Assembly: GCA_017794945.1 (NCBI GenBank)
Contig: CP051239.1
Span: forward strand, 3,075,437-3,139,436
Length of the DNA: 64,000 bases
DNA from: Alcanivorax sp.
GTDB lineage: Bacteria > Pseudomonadota > Gammaproteobacteria > Pseudomonadales > Alcanivoracaceae
Reading direction: 5' to 3'
The notes under the pieces are model-generated. The model was not told the DNA's origin, did no database searches, and saw only the letters and a list, made by a program, of their open reading frames with translations. A program made the position numbers and the translations under genes. Positions 25,795-37,710 of this stretch are shown piece after piece. Positions within the stretch are counted from its first letter, which is position 1, and each line of letters opens with the position of its first letter.

Positions 25795-26435
25795 TGCGCG
25801 ATTCCAGAACACGGCAGACGGGTTTCACCCTGCTGGAAATGCTGATCACCATCGCCATCTTCGCGCTGATGTACGTGGTGGCGGTGGAGTTCCTCAGCAG
25901 CGCCATGAACAATCGGGACACCCTCAGCGAGGGCGCCACCGAACTGGAAGATGCCCAGCGCGCGGTGACCTACCTGACCCTGGATTTCGAGCAGATGATC
26001 GCCCGGCCGGTGCGCGACCCTTACGGCGATCCGCAACCGGCGCTGATCGGCAACGACAACTACGTGGAATTCACCCGGCTGGGCTGGGCCAATCCCTTCG
26101 CACTGCGCCGCCGCAGCGAAATGCAGCGCGTGGTGTACGCGTTCGAGGACGAAAAGCTCTACCGCCGGTACTGGCCGGTACTGGATACCAACGTGGCCAC
26201 CGAATTCCAGGAGGACGTGCTGCTCGACGGCATCACCGACTTCAAGGTGCGTTATCTCGACCAGGCGCAAACCGGCGAAGTGGGCTGGCTGGAATTCTGG
26301 CCCGAGCCGGCTCTGGCCAACACGCCGGTGTGGCAGCAGCGGTTGCCGAAAAGCGTGGAAATCGACATCGAAATGGAAAACGGGCAGCGCTTGCACCGGT
26401 ATTTCCGCACCGTGGTGAACCCATGGGCGTCCTGA
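25794..26435 (+). CDS. gspJ: Minor pseudopilin GspJ
   Basis: 213 residues. Prepilin cleavage at G10/F11 (GFTLLEMLITIAIFALM), Glu at +5, then ERD-type family stretches (LEDAQRAVTYLTLDFEQMIARPVRD and LPKSVEIDIEMENGQ). It is part of the GspI-J-K pseudopilus tip. The start shares a base with the gspI stop, and the end overlaps gspK by 13 bp, so the four minor pseudopilins are translated as a chain. Confidence 0.94.
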   Translation: MRDSRTRQTGFTLLEMLITIAIFALMYVVAVEFLSSAMNNRDTLSEGATELEDAQRAVTYLTLDFEQMIARPVRDPYGDPQPALIGNDNYVEFTRLGWANPFALRRRSEMQRVVYAFEDEKLYRRYWPVLDTNVATEFQEDVLLDGITDFKVRYLDQAQTGEVGWLEFWPEPALANTPVWQQRLPKSVEIDIEMENGQRLHRYFRTVVNPWAS

Positions 26436-27529
26436 TAGCGCACCCGCGCAGCGGCGGGCGGCGCCGCCAGCAGGGCATGGCGCTGATCATCGTGCTGATG
26501 CTGTTCGCGATCCTGGCGGCGGTGACCACCGAGGTGATGTTCCGCCAGGACCGTTTCAGGGTGCGCACCGAGAACCTGCTGGAGTGGGATAAGCGCTATC
26601 AGTACGCCATGGCCGCCGAAGTGGTGGCGGTGCAGGGCCTGATCGACGATCTGGACGAAGACCGGCGCACCAACCAGCAACTGGATGAATGCATCGAAGA
26701 GCAATGGGCCGTGCAGTTGACCCCCACGCCCTACGAGGACGCCATTCTCAGCGCCAGCGTTCAGGACCTGCAGGGGCGCTTCAACCTGAACTGGCTGGTG
26801 GAGGCCAACGGCGCCGGCTTTACCCGTGACGACCAGGCCCGTGACATGTTGCAGCGGCTGTTGCAACAGACCCTGCCGGACCCGGCCAAGGCCAGCATTC
26901 TTGCCAATGAAATGACCGACTGGATCGACAGCAACAACATCGTCGACGCCGTGGAAGGCGCGGAAGACGCGGAGTACCGACTCAGCCGCACGCCCAACAT
27001 GCCGGTGGCCCACGAAAGCGAAATGCGGGCCCTGCGCAGCTTCACGGTGCAGGACCTGTTCCCGGACCCCGCTGCCTGGGGGCTGTTCACCGCCTTGCCC
27101 ACCGACACGGCGTTGAACGTGAATACCGCGCCGTTGCCGGTGCTGGACGCGGTGCTCGGGCCGCTGGCCGGCTCCGGCGCCGCCGAGGCGGTGGTCTCGT
27201 TGCGCCAGGAGGAACCCATCGAGGACATCGGCACCCTCATGCAGCAGGAGCCGTTCAGCAGCCTGGACGCGGACGAGAAGCAGGCCCTGAGCGACCGCTT
27301 GGGCGTGGCCAGCGAGTACTTCCAGGTGATGGTCGATGTGGAAGTGGCCGGCAACCTCAGCCGCCTGGTCAGCCGGGTGCAACGCTCCGCCGGCGGTGGC
27401 GCGGACGGCACCCGGGTCTACAGCCGCCAGGTGAAGCCGCTGCTGTCGCCGCTCGAACCCGCCTGCAATCCCTTTTACAATGCGGGCGATGACAACAACA
27501 ATGTGATAGACAGTATTCCAGGGACGTAA
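26423..27529 (+). CDS. gspK: Minor pseudopilin GspK
   Basis: 368 residues from the ATG at 26423 (MGVLIAHPRSGG), which lies inside the gspJ end. The processing site is G18/M19 (GMALIIVLMLFAILA). As is normal for GspK, there is no Glu at +5. The large globular domain has the helical insert with helix-hairpin-helix-like segments (VNTAPLPVLDAVLGPLAGSGAAEAVV). GspK caps the tip. An open reading frame continues 31 codons upstream, but that part is gspJ out of frame. Confidence 0.94.
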   Translation: MGVLIAHPRSGGRRRQQGMALIIVLMLFAILAAVTTEVMFRQDRFRVRTENLLEWDKRYQYAMAAEVVAVQGLIDDLDEDRRTNQQLDECIEEQWAVQLTPTPYEDAILSASVQDLQGRFNLNWLVEANGAGFTRDDQARDMLQRLLQQTLPDPAKASILANEMTDWIDSNNIVDAVEGAEDAEYRLSRTPNMPVAHESEMRALRSFTVQDLFPDPAAWGLFTALPTDTALNVNTAPLPVLDAVLGPLAGSGAAEAVVSLRQEEPIEDIGTLMQQEPFSSLDADEKQALSDRLGVASEYFQVMVDVEVAGNLSRLVSRVQRSAGGGADGTRVYSRQVKPLLSPLEPACNPFYNAGDDNNNVIDSIPGT

Positions 27530-27541
27530 AGGATTCTTATT

Positions 27542-28693
27542 GTGGCCGATTCAGCATTGATCTATCTGGCCCCGGGGGCATTTCAGGAGGCACTGGCCGA
27601 CGCCAGGGTATTGTTCCAGGAAAGCCGCGCGGACAGCCCGCGCCAGGGCAGCCTGAGCGAGGCGCTGGAAGCGCTCTCCGGACGGGCGGTGAACCTGGTG
27701 GTGACCAGCGCCGAGGCGCTGCTCACCGGCGTCACCCTGTCGCGCAAGCAGGCCCGCCATTTACAGCGGGTGCTGCCCTATCTGCTTGAAGAGCAGTTGC
27801 TGGAAGCGCCGGATCAGCTCTGGTTCGCGCCCGGCAAGGCCGAGCACGGCCGCTACCCGGTGGCGGTGATCAACCGGCCCAATCTGGAAGCGCTGCTCGA
27901 ACTGTGCCGCGAACACCGGGTGCACCCGCGGAGCCTGAAAGCCGACGCCGACCTGCTGGCACCGCAAACCCCGGTGTTGATCACCGTGGAAGGGTGGGGC
28001 GCGCTGATTCTCGAGCGCGACCAGGCGCTGGTGGCCGACGAAGCCCAGCGCGAAGCGGTGCTGGCGCTGCACGGCGACGACGAACTGCATTTCACCCGCC
28101 TGGAAGATCCGGCCACTCTTTGCGACCAGCTGCAGGCCGCGCTGGCCGCCGATCGTGGCGTGGAGATGCTGCAGGGGGCCTTTTCACAACGGCAGAACCA
28201 GGCCAGCGGCCCGTCGCCCTGGCAGCCCTGGAAGCCGGTCATGGGGCTGGCCGCGGCGGTGTTCTTCATCGCCCTGGCGGCAGTCTGGGCTCAACAGTGG
28301 CGGTACCAGAAAGCGGCCGACGAGACCTTCGCCCAGGCCGCCGAACTGTACCAGTCCCTGTTCCCCGGTGACCGCGCCACCTCCGGCCTGCGGCGGCAGT
28401 TCCAGGCGCGGCTGGCCCGTTTGGGCGGCGACGGGGACGGCGGTGGCGGGACCCTGTTCCGCGTTTTGCCAGCGGTGGCGTCGACGCTGTCGCAAAGCGA
28501 AGTGGAGCCCAAGCGGCTGCAGTTCGACCAGCGCGACGGCAGCCTGCTGCTGGATCTGGGCGCCAAGGAATACAACCAGGTGGAAAAGCTGCAGAGCGCT
28601 TTGAATGAGAAAGGCGTACGCGCCACGATTGCCAACTACCGGAACGGCGCCACCGGCGTTACCGCCCGGGTGAAAGTGGAGCAGGCGGGATGA
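27542..28693 (+). CDS. gspL: Type II secretion protein GspL
   Basis: 383 residues. The N-terminal actin-like cytoplasmic domain (1-~230) binds GspE; a single membrane helix spans ~233-253 (VMGLAAAVFFIALAAVWAQ); the periplasmic ferredoxin-like domain follows, starting from ADETFAQAAELYQSLFPGDR. The start is GTG at 27542, preceded by an AAAGGAT site. It overlaps gspM by 4 bp (ATGA). It couples the ATPase to the inner-membrane platform with GspM. Confidence 0.93.
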   Translation: MADSALIYLAPGAFQEALADARVLFQESRADSPRQGSLSEALEALSGRAVNLVVTSAEALLTGVTLSRKQARHLQRVLPYLLEEQLLEAPDQLWFAPGKAEHGRYPVAVINRPNLEALLELCREHRVHPRSLKADADLLAPQTPVLITVEGWGALILERDQALVADEAQREAVLALHGDDELHFTRLEDPATLCDQLQAALAADRGVEMLQGAFSQRQNQASGPSPWQPWKPVMGLAAAVFFIALAAVWAQQWRYQKAADETFAQAAELYQSLFPGDRATSGLRRQFQARLARLGGDGDGGGGTLFRVLPAVASTLSQSEVEPKRLQFDQRDGSLLLDLGAKEYNQVEKLQSALNEKGVRATIANYRNGATGVTARVKVEQAG

Positions 28694-29214
28694 ATAAGAA
28701 TCTGCAACAGGCACGGGAAAAACTGGACGCCAAACTGGCGCCGGCCCGGGCCTGGTACGAGCAACGGGAACCCCGTGAACAGCGCATTCTGCAGGTGCTG
28801 GCCGTGCTGGTGGCGGCGGCGCTGGTCTATTGGCTGATCTGGCAGCCGGCCTGGGAGGCCCGTGACGCGGCCCGCCAGCGCTATCTGGCCAATCAGGAAA
28901 CCCTGGCCTGGATTGAAAGCAACGCGGACGCGGTGCGCGCGGCACGCGGTGGCGGCGGCAACGCCGGTGCCGACCTGGGTCCCAACTGGACCAGTAACAT
29001 CAGCCGCTCGGTACAGTCCTACGGACTGACCCTGCGCGGCTTCACGCCGGACGGCAACCGTTCGGTGCGCATCCAGATGGAGAACCAGCCGGCCAGCGAG
29101 ATGCTGCTCTGGCTGCAGGCCATGGAGGAAAAAGGCCTGACCCTGGCGACCATGGAAATGAGCGCCGGCGACAAACCGGGCACCGCCTCCCTGCGTGCCA
29201 CCCTGGCGCGCTGA
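28690..29214 (+). CDS. gspM: Type II secretion protein GspM
   Basis: 174 residues: a short cytoplasmic N-terminus, the family stretch ARAWYEQREPREQRIL, one membrane helix (~33-51, LQVLAVLVAAALVYWLIW) and a periplasmic ferredoxin-like domain. It partners GspL. The ATG overlaps the gspL stop by 4 bp. It is the last recognisable secretion gene; neither gspN nor gspO follows, and gspC and gspD are absent upstream. Confidence 0.92.
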   Translation: MNKNLQQAREKLDAKLAPARAWYEQREPREQRILQVLAVLVAAALVYWLIWQPAWEARDAARQRYLANQETLAWIESNADAVRAARGGGGNAGADLGPNWTSNISRSVQSYGLTLRGFTPDGNRSVRIQMENQPASEMLLWLQAMEEKGLTLATMEMSAGDKPGTASLRATLAR

Positions 29215-29217
29215 TCC

Positions 29218-29991
29218 GTGGCGAAAAAAGCCACCGGCGGAAAGAAAGCCCCGCCACGGCCCGCCGGCGGGGCCGCGCTCACCGCCTGGTTCTGTTACGC
29301 GTTGACCACGGTGGTGCTGGCCCTGGGCGTGACCTGGGCCCTCTATGCCCAGGCCGATTACGGCTATGCCTTCTGGTATAAAACGCTGGATATCGACCGG
29401 CATATCGAGCAGTACGGGCCCCTGAACCGTTTTCAGCGAATGGATTTCGAGGCGTTGGACGCCGACCAGCACATCGAGCTGTTTCACCGCATCCGAGTGG
29501 CGGTACATGACGGTGGCGAGGGGCTGGCGTCGATCCACTACCCGGACCGCCAGGGTGCTCCGGTGACGCTGCTGCGGCCCGCCGAAGTGCAGCATCTGCG
29601 CGACGTCGCCCACCTTATCGACGGAGGCCGCTGGGCCCTGGCGGTGGCCTTTCTGGTCTGGCTGCCGCTGGCCGCCGGTGTGGCCCGCCGGCCACCGCCG
29701 GATTGGCGGCGACGGGCGCTGGTCGCTGTGACCCCGTTGCTGGCTATGGTAGTTTGGCTGCTCGTTTCCGGGCCTGAAGCCGTGTTCTATCAGTTCCATA
29801 TCTGGCTGTTTCCCGCCGACCATGAGTGGTTCTTCTACTGGCAGGATTCATTGATGAGCACGCTAATGAAGGCGCCGGTGCTGTTTGGCGGCATTGCCGT
29901 GGTGCTCGTGGGGGGCACCCTGGTGCTCACGCCGTTGTTCTACCGTGGCGGTCTCTGGCTGATCGGGCGCCTGCGTCGCGGCCCACTCTGA
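29218..29991 (+). CDS. Lit / DUF1461-family integral membrane protein
   Basis: 257 residues with four membrane helices (about 19-43, 131-151, 160-181, 211-236). Two family signatures are visible: AEVQHLRDV and FHIWLFPADHEWFFYWQDSLM. They match the DUF1461 family, which includes Lit, the lipoprotein intramolecular transacylase of some Firmicutes. The conserved histidines are present, but function in proteobacteria is not established. It starts with GTG 3 bp after gspM, where gspN often sits, but it is not GspN. It could modify a lipoprotein of the secretion pathway (speculation from position only). Confidence 0.75.
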   Translation: MAKKATGGKKAPPRPAGGAALTAWFCYALTTVVLALGVTWALYAQADYGYAFWYKTLDIDRHIEQYGPLNRFQRMDFEALDADQHIELFHRIRVAVHDGGEGLASIHYPDRQGAPVTLLRPAEVQHLRDVAHLIDGGRWALAVAFLVWLPLAAGVARRPPPDWRRRALVAVTPLLAMVVWLLVSGPEAVFYQFHIWLFPADHEWFFYWQDSLMSTLMKAPVLFGGIAVVLVGGTLVLTPLFYRGGLWLIGRLRRGPL

Positions 29992-30004
29992 TAATTAGAT
30001 ATTC

Positions 30005-32008
30005 ATGAGCATAGATGTATTAGCCGCCGACGGGCGCGGCGACGAGAACGTGCAACGCTGGTTGGCTTCCGGCTTGCCGGTACCGCCGAGCTGGCGTATT
30101 TCCCGCCAAGCGGTACTGGAGCACGACACCGATGGCCTGGTGCGCCGGCTGCGCGCCTTGCCGCGCATGTTCAACGGCGAGCGTTACTGGGTGCTCCACC
30201 AGGGGGCCATGAATGCGGAGTCCCAGCGCGAGAGTCTGCTCAATCTGGATTCCGACGAAGCCCTGGCGGCGGCGTTGACCACCGTGTTCGGCCGCGACCC
30301 GGCCCCCGCCCAGGTGGTGGTCCAGGCGCTGCCCCGCCAGCGTGCCGCCGGGGTGCTGTTCACGCGCCATCCTCTGCGCCAGGATCTGCCGCACATGGTG
30401 GTGGAGGGCGTGGTCGAGGGCGGCGCCGAACGGCAGCGCCTGATTTTCGATGAGGACGGGCGTTTGGTGTATCACGCCGACAGCGACGCCGTGGCCCTGG
30501 ATCAGGCGGTGCCGGCGTCCCAGTTACTGGCGCTCGGCGAACAACTCAAACGCGGCTTCGAACGGCCGCAGGCCGGCGAATGGATTCACGACGGCGAGCG
30601 GCTGTGGCTGCTGCAGACCCTGCCGGTGGGGTCGCTGCCGGTGCCCAGGGAAGTGTGGACCCGCCGGGCCACGCCGGCCCTGTTCAACCAGGCGCTGACG
30701 CCGCTCTGGTACACCCTGGCCGGGCGCTGGTTTAAAACCCATTTCTGGCATCGCCTGGTAGCACGGCATGGCTGGGAGGACCTGGCCCGGGTCGAGCCGT
30801 ACCGCCGCCAGCAGAGCCACCTGTATACCAACAGCGAATTTTTCCGCCGTCTGCGCGAGCACCACCCCGGCGCGGCGGCCAAGGTGCCGCCCGCCTGGCA
30901 ACCGCTGGAAAGCGTGGCCGGTTACCCCGGTGCCGACAAACCGGCCGGGCGGCTGTGGCATTGGCGGCAAAGTGGCCAACTGGCGGTGATCGGCCGGCGG
31001 CTCAAGGGCTGGCGGGCGCCGCACCGTGACCGCGAGCGCCTGTGGCGCAGCCTGATGGCCCTGGATCGTATCGGTGAGCGTTTGGCCGCCCAGGAGGGCG
31101 CGCTGGCCTATTTGTCTCTGCCCGACCACTTGCTTGGCCAGCGCGACCCGGTCCCCCTGGCGCTGCTGCTCAGCGACCTGGAGCTGGCCGCCCTGCGGGC
31201 GGTTCTGGCCGGTGACCAGGATGCCCTCGAGGAGAGCCGCCTGCGCACCGGGGCGGATCCGGTGCACGCACCGCTGTGCGACAAGCCGGCGCAGCTGCAG
31301 AGCCTGCGCACGCCGGCGCGGCCGCCGACGCTGCACGACGGGATCCCGCCGCACCTGGATCAACGCCTTTTGCGGCTGGCGCGGCGGGCCCGCGGGCTGC
31401 GCTTCGCGGTCGGCAACCGGCTGCGCGCCCTGTTGATGGACGTGGCCGCGTTGCTGGTGCGCGACAAACTGCTCGCCCATCCGGACGACGTCTTCTTTCT
31501 CTACTTCGACGAACTCTGGGAACTGTGGATGCAGGGCAGGGTACCGGCGTCCGCGTCCGGCGACGTGATCGGACAGCGCAAGGTGCGCTACCTGGAAGAC
31601 GCCCACGCCGGCGCCCCGGACTGGAAGATGGACCGCATCGGTTTCGGCTTCGGCGGCGGTGGCCGGCTCAGTCCGGTCCTGCGTGGCGCCACCCTGGTAC
31701 CCGGCACGGCCAGCGGCCCGGTGCGGCGCCTGTGCAGCGCCTGGGCCCTGAACCGCCTGCAACCCGGCGACATCGTGGTGGTGGATCAGGTCGACCCGAG
31801 CTGGGCGCCCTGGCTGGTCCAGGCCGCCGGCCTGGTCATCACCGGCCGCGACCCCGCCAACGTCGCCGCCAGCCTGGCGGTGGCCTGCGCCATCCCCGCG
31901 GTCTGGGGCGTCAGCGACGTGATGCACAGCGTCGTCGACGGAACGCGCGCCACGCTCGACGGCGAGTGCGCCGAGTTAACAGCGGAAACAGTTAATAGTG
32001 AACAGTGA
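30005..32008 (+). CDS. Degenerate PEP-synthase / PPDK-like protein lacking the catalytic histidine
   Basis: 667 residues. Residues ~45-225 resemble the second half of the PEP synthase ATP-binding domain: VVVQALPRQRAAGVLFTRHP and EWIHDGERLWLLQTLPV. The usual RSSA-x-ED nucleotide motif is replaced by HQGAMNAE. The C-terminal ~100 residues match the swivelling phosphohistidine domain (LVPGTASGPVRRL, QAAGLVITGRDPANVAAS, AIPAVWGV), but no histidine stands where PpsA has [12 protein letters not shown]. The order resembles rifampicin phosphotransferase, shortened. It is probably not a phosphotransferase. The last residues (TVNSEQ) and stop come from a heptad-repeat element. No good ribosome site precedes the ATG. 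Confidence 0.7.
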   Translation: MSIDVLAADGRGDENVQRWLASGLPVPPSWRISRQAVLEHDTDGLVRRLRALPRMFNGERYWVLHQGAMNAESQRESLLNLDSDEALAAALTTVFGRDPAPAQVVVQALPRQRAAGVLFTRHPLRQDLPHMVVEGVVEGGAERQRLIFDEDGRLVYHADSDAVALDQAVPASQLLALGEQLKRGFERPQAGEWIHDGERLWLLQTLPVGSLPVPREVWTRRATPALFNQALTPLWYTLAGRWFKTHFWHRLVARHGWEDLARVEPYRRQQSHLYTNSEFFRRLREHHPGAAAKVPPAWQPLESVAGYPGADKPAGRLWHWRQSGQLAVIGRRLKGWRAPHRDRERLWRSLMALDRIGERLAAQEGALAYLSLPDHLLGQRDPVPLALLLSDLELAALRAVLAGDQDALEESRLRTGADPVHAPLCDKPAQLQSLRTPARPPTLHDGIPPHLDQRLLRLARRARGLRFAVGNRLRALLMDVAALLVRDKLLAHPDDVFFLYFDELWELWMQGRVPASASGDVIGQRKVRYLEDAHAGAPDWKMDRIGFGFGGGGRLSPVLRGATLVPGTASGPVRRLCSAWALNRLQPGDIVVVDQVDPSWAPWLVQAAGLVITGRDPANVAASLAVACAIPAVWGVSDVMHSVVDGTRATLDGECAELTAETVNSEQ

Positions 32009-32173
32009 ACAGTTAATAGTGAACAGCGGCGCGGGTGGGGCCGGGGGAGCGGAAAGGCCGTGCCCGCGCTGCTTGTAAGCGGCAAGGCTTCCCGCCACCC
32101 CATAAGCGCGGGCACGGCCCAGGAATCAGCCCGCGGCCCCACCCGCGAACTATTAACTGTTAACTCTTAACTA

Positions 32174-32178
<5 letters not shown>
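31991..32178. repeat. Heptad-bounded palindromic element A
   Basis: The left end is five tandem heptads at 31991-32025 (GTTAATA, GTGAACA, GTGAACA, GTTAATA, GTGAACA). The right end has four inverted heptads at 32151-32178 (TATTAAC, TGTTAAC, TCTTAAC, TATTAAT). Between them are two nested perfect stems: GCGGGTGGGGCC (32031-32042) with 32135-32146, and a 15-bp stem (32056-32070 with 32105-32119). The left heptads supply the last codons and stop of the preceding gene; the right heptads supply the metH stop codon. A relative lies at 48050-48216. Confidence 0.85.
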
Positions 32179-35875
<3,697 letters not shown>

Positions 35876-36028
35876 GCAAGGCTCCATCATTGTGTGGCCC
35901 GTGGAAAACCGGGGCGCGCATTATACCGGCTGTGGCCGGGTTACCCAACGTGGCAGGTGCGTTATACTCCCGCCCATCGAACAGCGCCGCTCTCCCGCGG
36001 CGGTTTAGGACAGTGTAAGGGGAGTTTG

Positions 36029-36544
36029 ATGCGCCGTACCGTGATCGTAGTGCTGGCCTTGGCCGGCTTCGCTTTTCTGTGGCGCGTGATGCCGCACGAT
36101 TTCAATATGACGCCGATGGGCGCTCTGGCTTTGTTCGCCGGCTCTTATTTGCGTCACCCTCTGGGACGGATACTGGTGCCGCTGGTCACCCTGGTGGCAT
36201 CGGACCTGATTCTCGGCTTCCATGACACCGCCCTGTACGTCTATGGCGCCTTCGCAATGATCGCCCTGGGCGGGGCGCTGCTGCGCCGGCGGGGCCTGCT
36301 CGCCCACACCGGTGGCGCGGTGGCCGCGGCCCTGCTGTTCTACGCCGTGACCAACTTCGGCGTCTGGGGCGCCGGCGTGCTGTATCCGGCGGACGCTACC
36401 GGCCTGCTGGCCAGCTACGCGGCCGGCCTGCCGTTCCTGTGGAAGACCCTGGCCGGCAATGTGTTTTTCACCGTGCTCTTTTTCGCTGTTTTCCAGTTGG
36501 TGGAACGCTACCAGCCACACACACAGAGCACCGAATCCCGCTGA
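36029..36544 (+). CDS. Small membrane protein, DUF6580-like putative transporter component
   Basis: 171 residues with five or six hydrophobic segments. The N-terminal pattern (PHDFNMTPMGALALFAGSYLRHPLGRILVPLVTLVASDLILGF) resembles small membrane proteins of the type called DUF6580, thought to be related to substrate-binding (S) components of vitamin transporters. I am not certain of the family name. The ATG at 36029 follows AAGGGGAG. It is divergent from metH with ~150 bp between the starts, which hints at, but does not show, a cobalamin or methionine link. Confidence 0.6.
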   Translation: MRRTVIVVLALAGFAFLWRVMPHDFNMTPMGALALFAGSYLRHPLGRILVPLVTLVASDLILGFHDTALYVYGAFAMIALGGALLRRRGLLAHTGGAVAAALLFYAVTNFGVWGAGVLYPADATGLLASYAAGLPFLWKTLAGNVFFTVLFFAVFQLVERYQPHTQSTESR

Positions 36545-36673
36545 TCCAGTGCCGCGGCAAGGCGTCTTTACGTTGACTTGCCGTGGCCACCCGTACCGTC
36601 ATGCTGCGGTGTTTATTCTGTTTGATAAGCGACATTCCGGGTACCGGATCGACAATCACTTCGAGGAGGAATA

Positions 36674-37441
36674 ATGCGTAAAAATTGGTTGGCCCTGGCG
36701 TGCGGCGTGGCGGTAATGCCGGCGATGGTTCACGCTCAGGAAGCGGAGCAGGAGAGTGCTCAGGAGCGCGCCTGGGACATCGAAACGGAGGCGTCCTACC
36801 TTCTCTCACGTGGCAACAGTGAATCCGAGTCGATTGTCGGTAAGATCAACGCCGCCCATGACGGCATCAACTGGCGCCAGACCGCCAAGGCGGAAGCCGT
36901 CAACACCATGAGTGAAAACGATGACGGCGAGGAAGAGCGCACCGCCGAACGCTACTACGCCTCCTATAAGCTCGATCGTAAACTGACCGACAATAACTAT
37001 CTGTTCAACGTGCTGACCTACGATAAGGATAACTTTTCGGGGTTCCAGTACCAGGCCAGCTACGCGCTCGGTCTCGGTCGCCGTTTCCTGGAAACGCCTG
37101 CGCACACCCTGGACCTTGAAGCCGGTCCCGGTTATCGCGTCGAATGTCTGGAGCCGGAGGACTCCTACGGCGGCTGCGATAACAAGGATGAAAGCGTGAT
37201 CGCCCGTTTCGCCGGTAACTACAAATGGACGATCAGCGAAAACGCCTCGTTCCGACAGGCCGTTTCCACGGAAGTGGGCGAGGACAATACCTCGGTGCGT
37301 TCCGAAACGTCCCTGACCTCGAAGATCAACGATCACTTCGCCATGCGCCTGAGCCACCTGGTGACCCGTGACTCCGAAGTGCCCGCCGGTACCCACAACA
37401 CCGATCAGGAAACCACCGTCTCGCTGGTGTACACCTTTTGA
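36674..37441 (+). CDS. DUF481-family outer-membrane beta-barrel protein
   Basis: 255 residues with a Sec signal peptide (MRKNWLALACGVAVMPAMVHA, cleavage after AHA-type site near residue 21). Alternating amphipathic strands follow (WDIETEASYLLSRGNSES, YLFNVLTYDKDNFSGFQYQ, HTLDLEAGPGYRVE), ending in a terminal phenylalanine (VSLVYTF), the usual barrel-insertion signal. This is the salt-induced outer-membrane protein type (YdiY/DUF481), of unknown function. A strong GAGGAGGA ribosome site precedes the ATG, and a strong terminator follows 20 bp after the stop, so it is probably a single, well-expressed gene. Confidence 0.88.
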   Translation: MRKNWLALACGVAVMPAMVHAQEAEQESAQERAWDIETEASYLLSRGNSESESIVGKINAAHDGINWRQTAKAEAVNTMSENDDGEEERTAERYYASYKLDRKLTDNNYLFNVLTYDKDNFSGFQYQASYALGLGRRFLETPAHTLDLEAGPGYRVECLEPEDSYGGCDNKDESVIARFAGNYKWTISENASFRQAVSTEVGEDNTSVRSETSLTSKINDHFAMRLSHLVTRDSEVPAGTHNTDQETTVSLVYTF

Positions 37442-37460
37442 TCGCCGGTGGACGGGCAAT

Positions 37461-37490
37461 AAAAAAGCCGACCCGAGGGTCGGCTTTTTT
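37461..37490. terminator. Bidirectional rho-independent terminator
   Basis: AAAAAAGCCGACCC - GAG - GGTCGGCTTTTTT: a 7-8 bp GC stem flanked by A and T runs. It serves the DUF481 gene on + and lies just beyond the 3' end of the tRNA-Pro gene on -. Confidence 0.92.
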
Positions 37491-37494
37491 AATT

Positions 37495-37571
37495 TGGTCG
37501 GAGTAGCAGGATTCGAACCTGCGACCCCTACGTCCCGAACGTAGTGCTCTACCAGGCTGAGCTATACTCCG
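37495..37571 (-). tRNA. tRNA-Pro (anticodon CGG)
   Basis: 77 nt on the minus strand. Acceptor stem CGGAGTA / TACTCCG, discriminator A, encoded CCA (plus-strand TGG at 37495-37497). Anticodon stem CTACG/CGTAG around TTCGGGA, giving CGG. A TAGAAT -10 box (plus-strand ATTCTA at 37584-37589) lies 12 bp upstream; the -35 is weak. Confidence 0.96.
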
Positions 37572-37710
37572 AATGTGCGGCGTATTCTAGCAGCGAAATT
37601 TCAGAATGCCACCGTTTTAACCCGGTGGATGTGCCGGTTGCGCATATTCTGGCCAAAGCCGCGGGCCGCGGGCACAATGCGCGCTTCCTGAGCTTGCTCC
37701 CACACTGATT

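Noticed and set aside
35876..36028. Cobalamin riboswitch upstream of metH
   Set aside because: The ~150 bp between the divergent starts is too short for the ~200-nt aptamer, and no B12-box-like sequence was seen.
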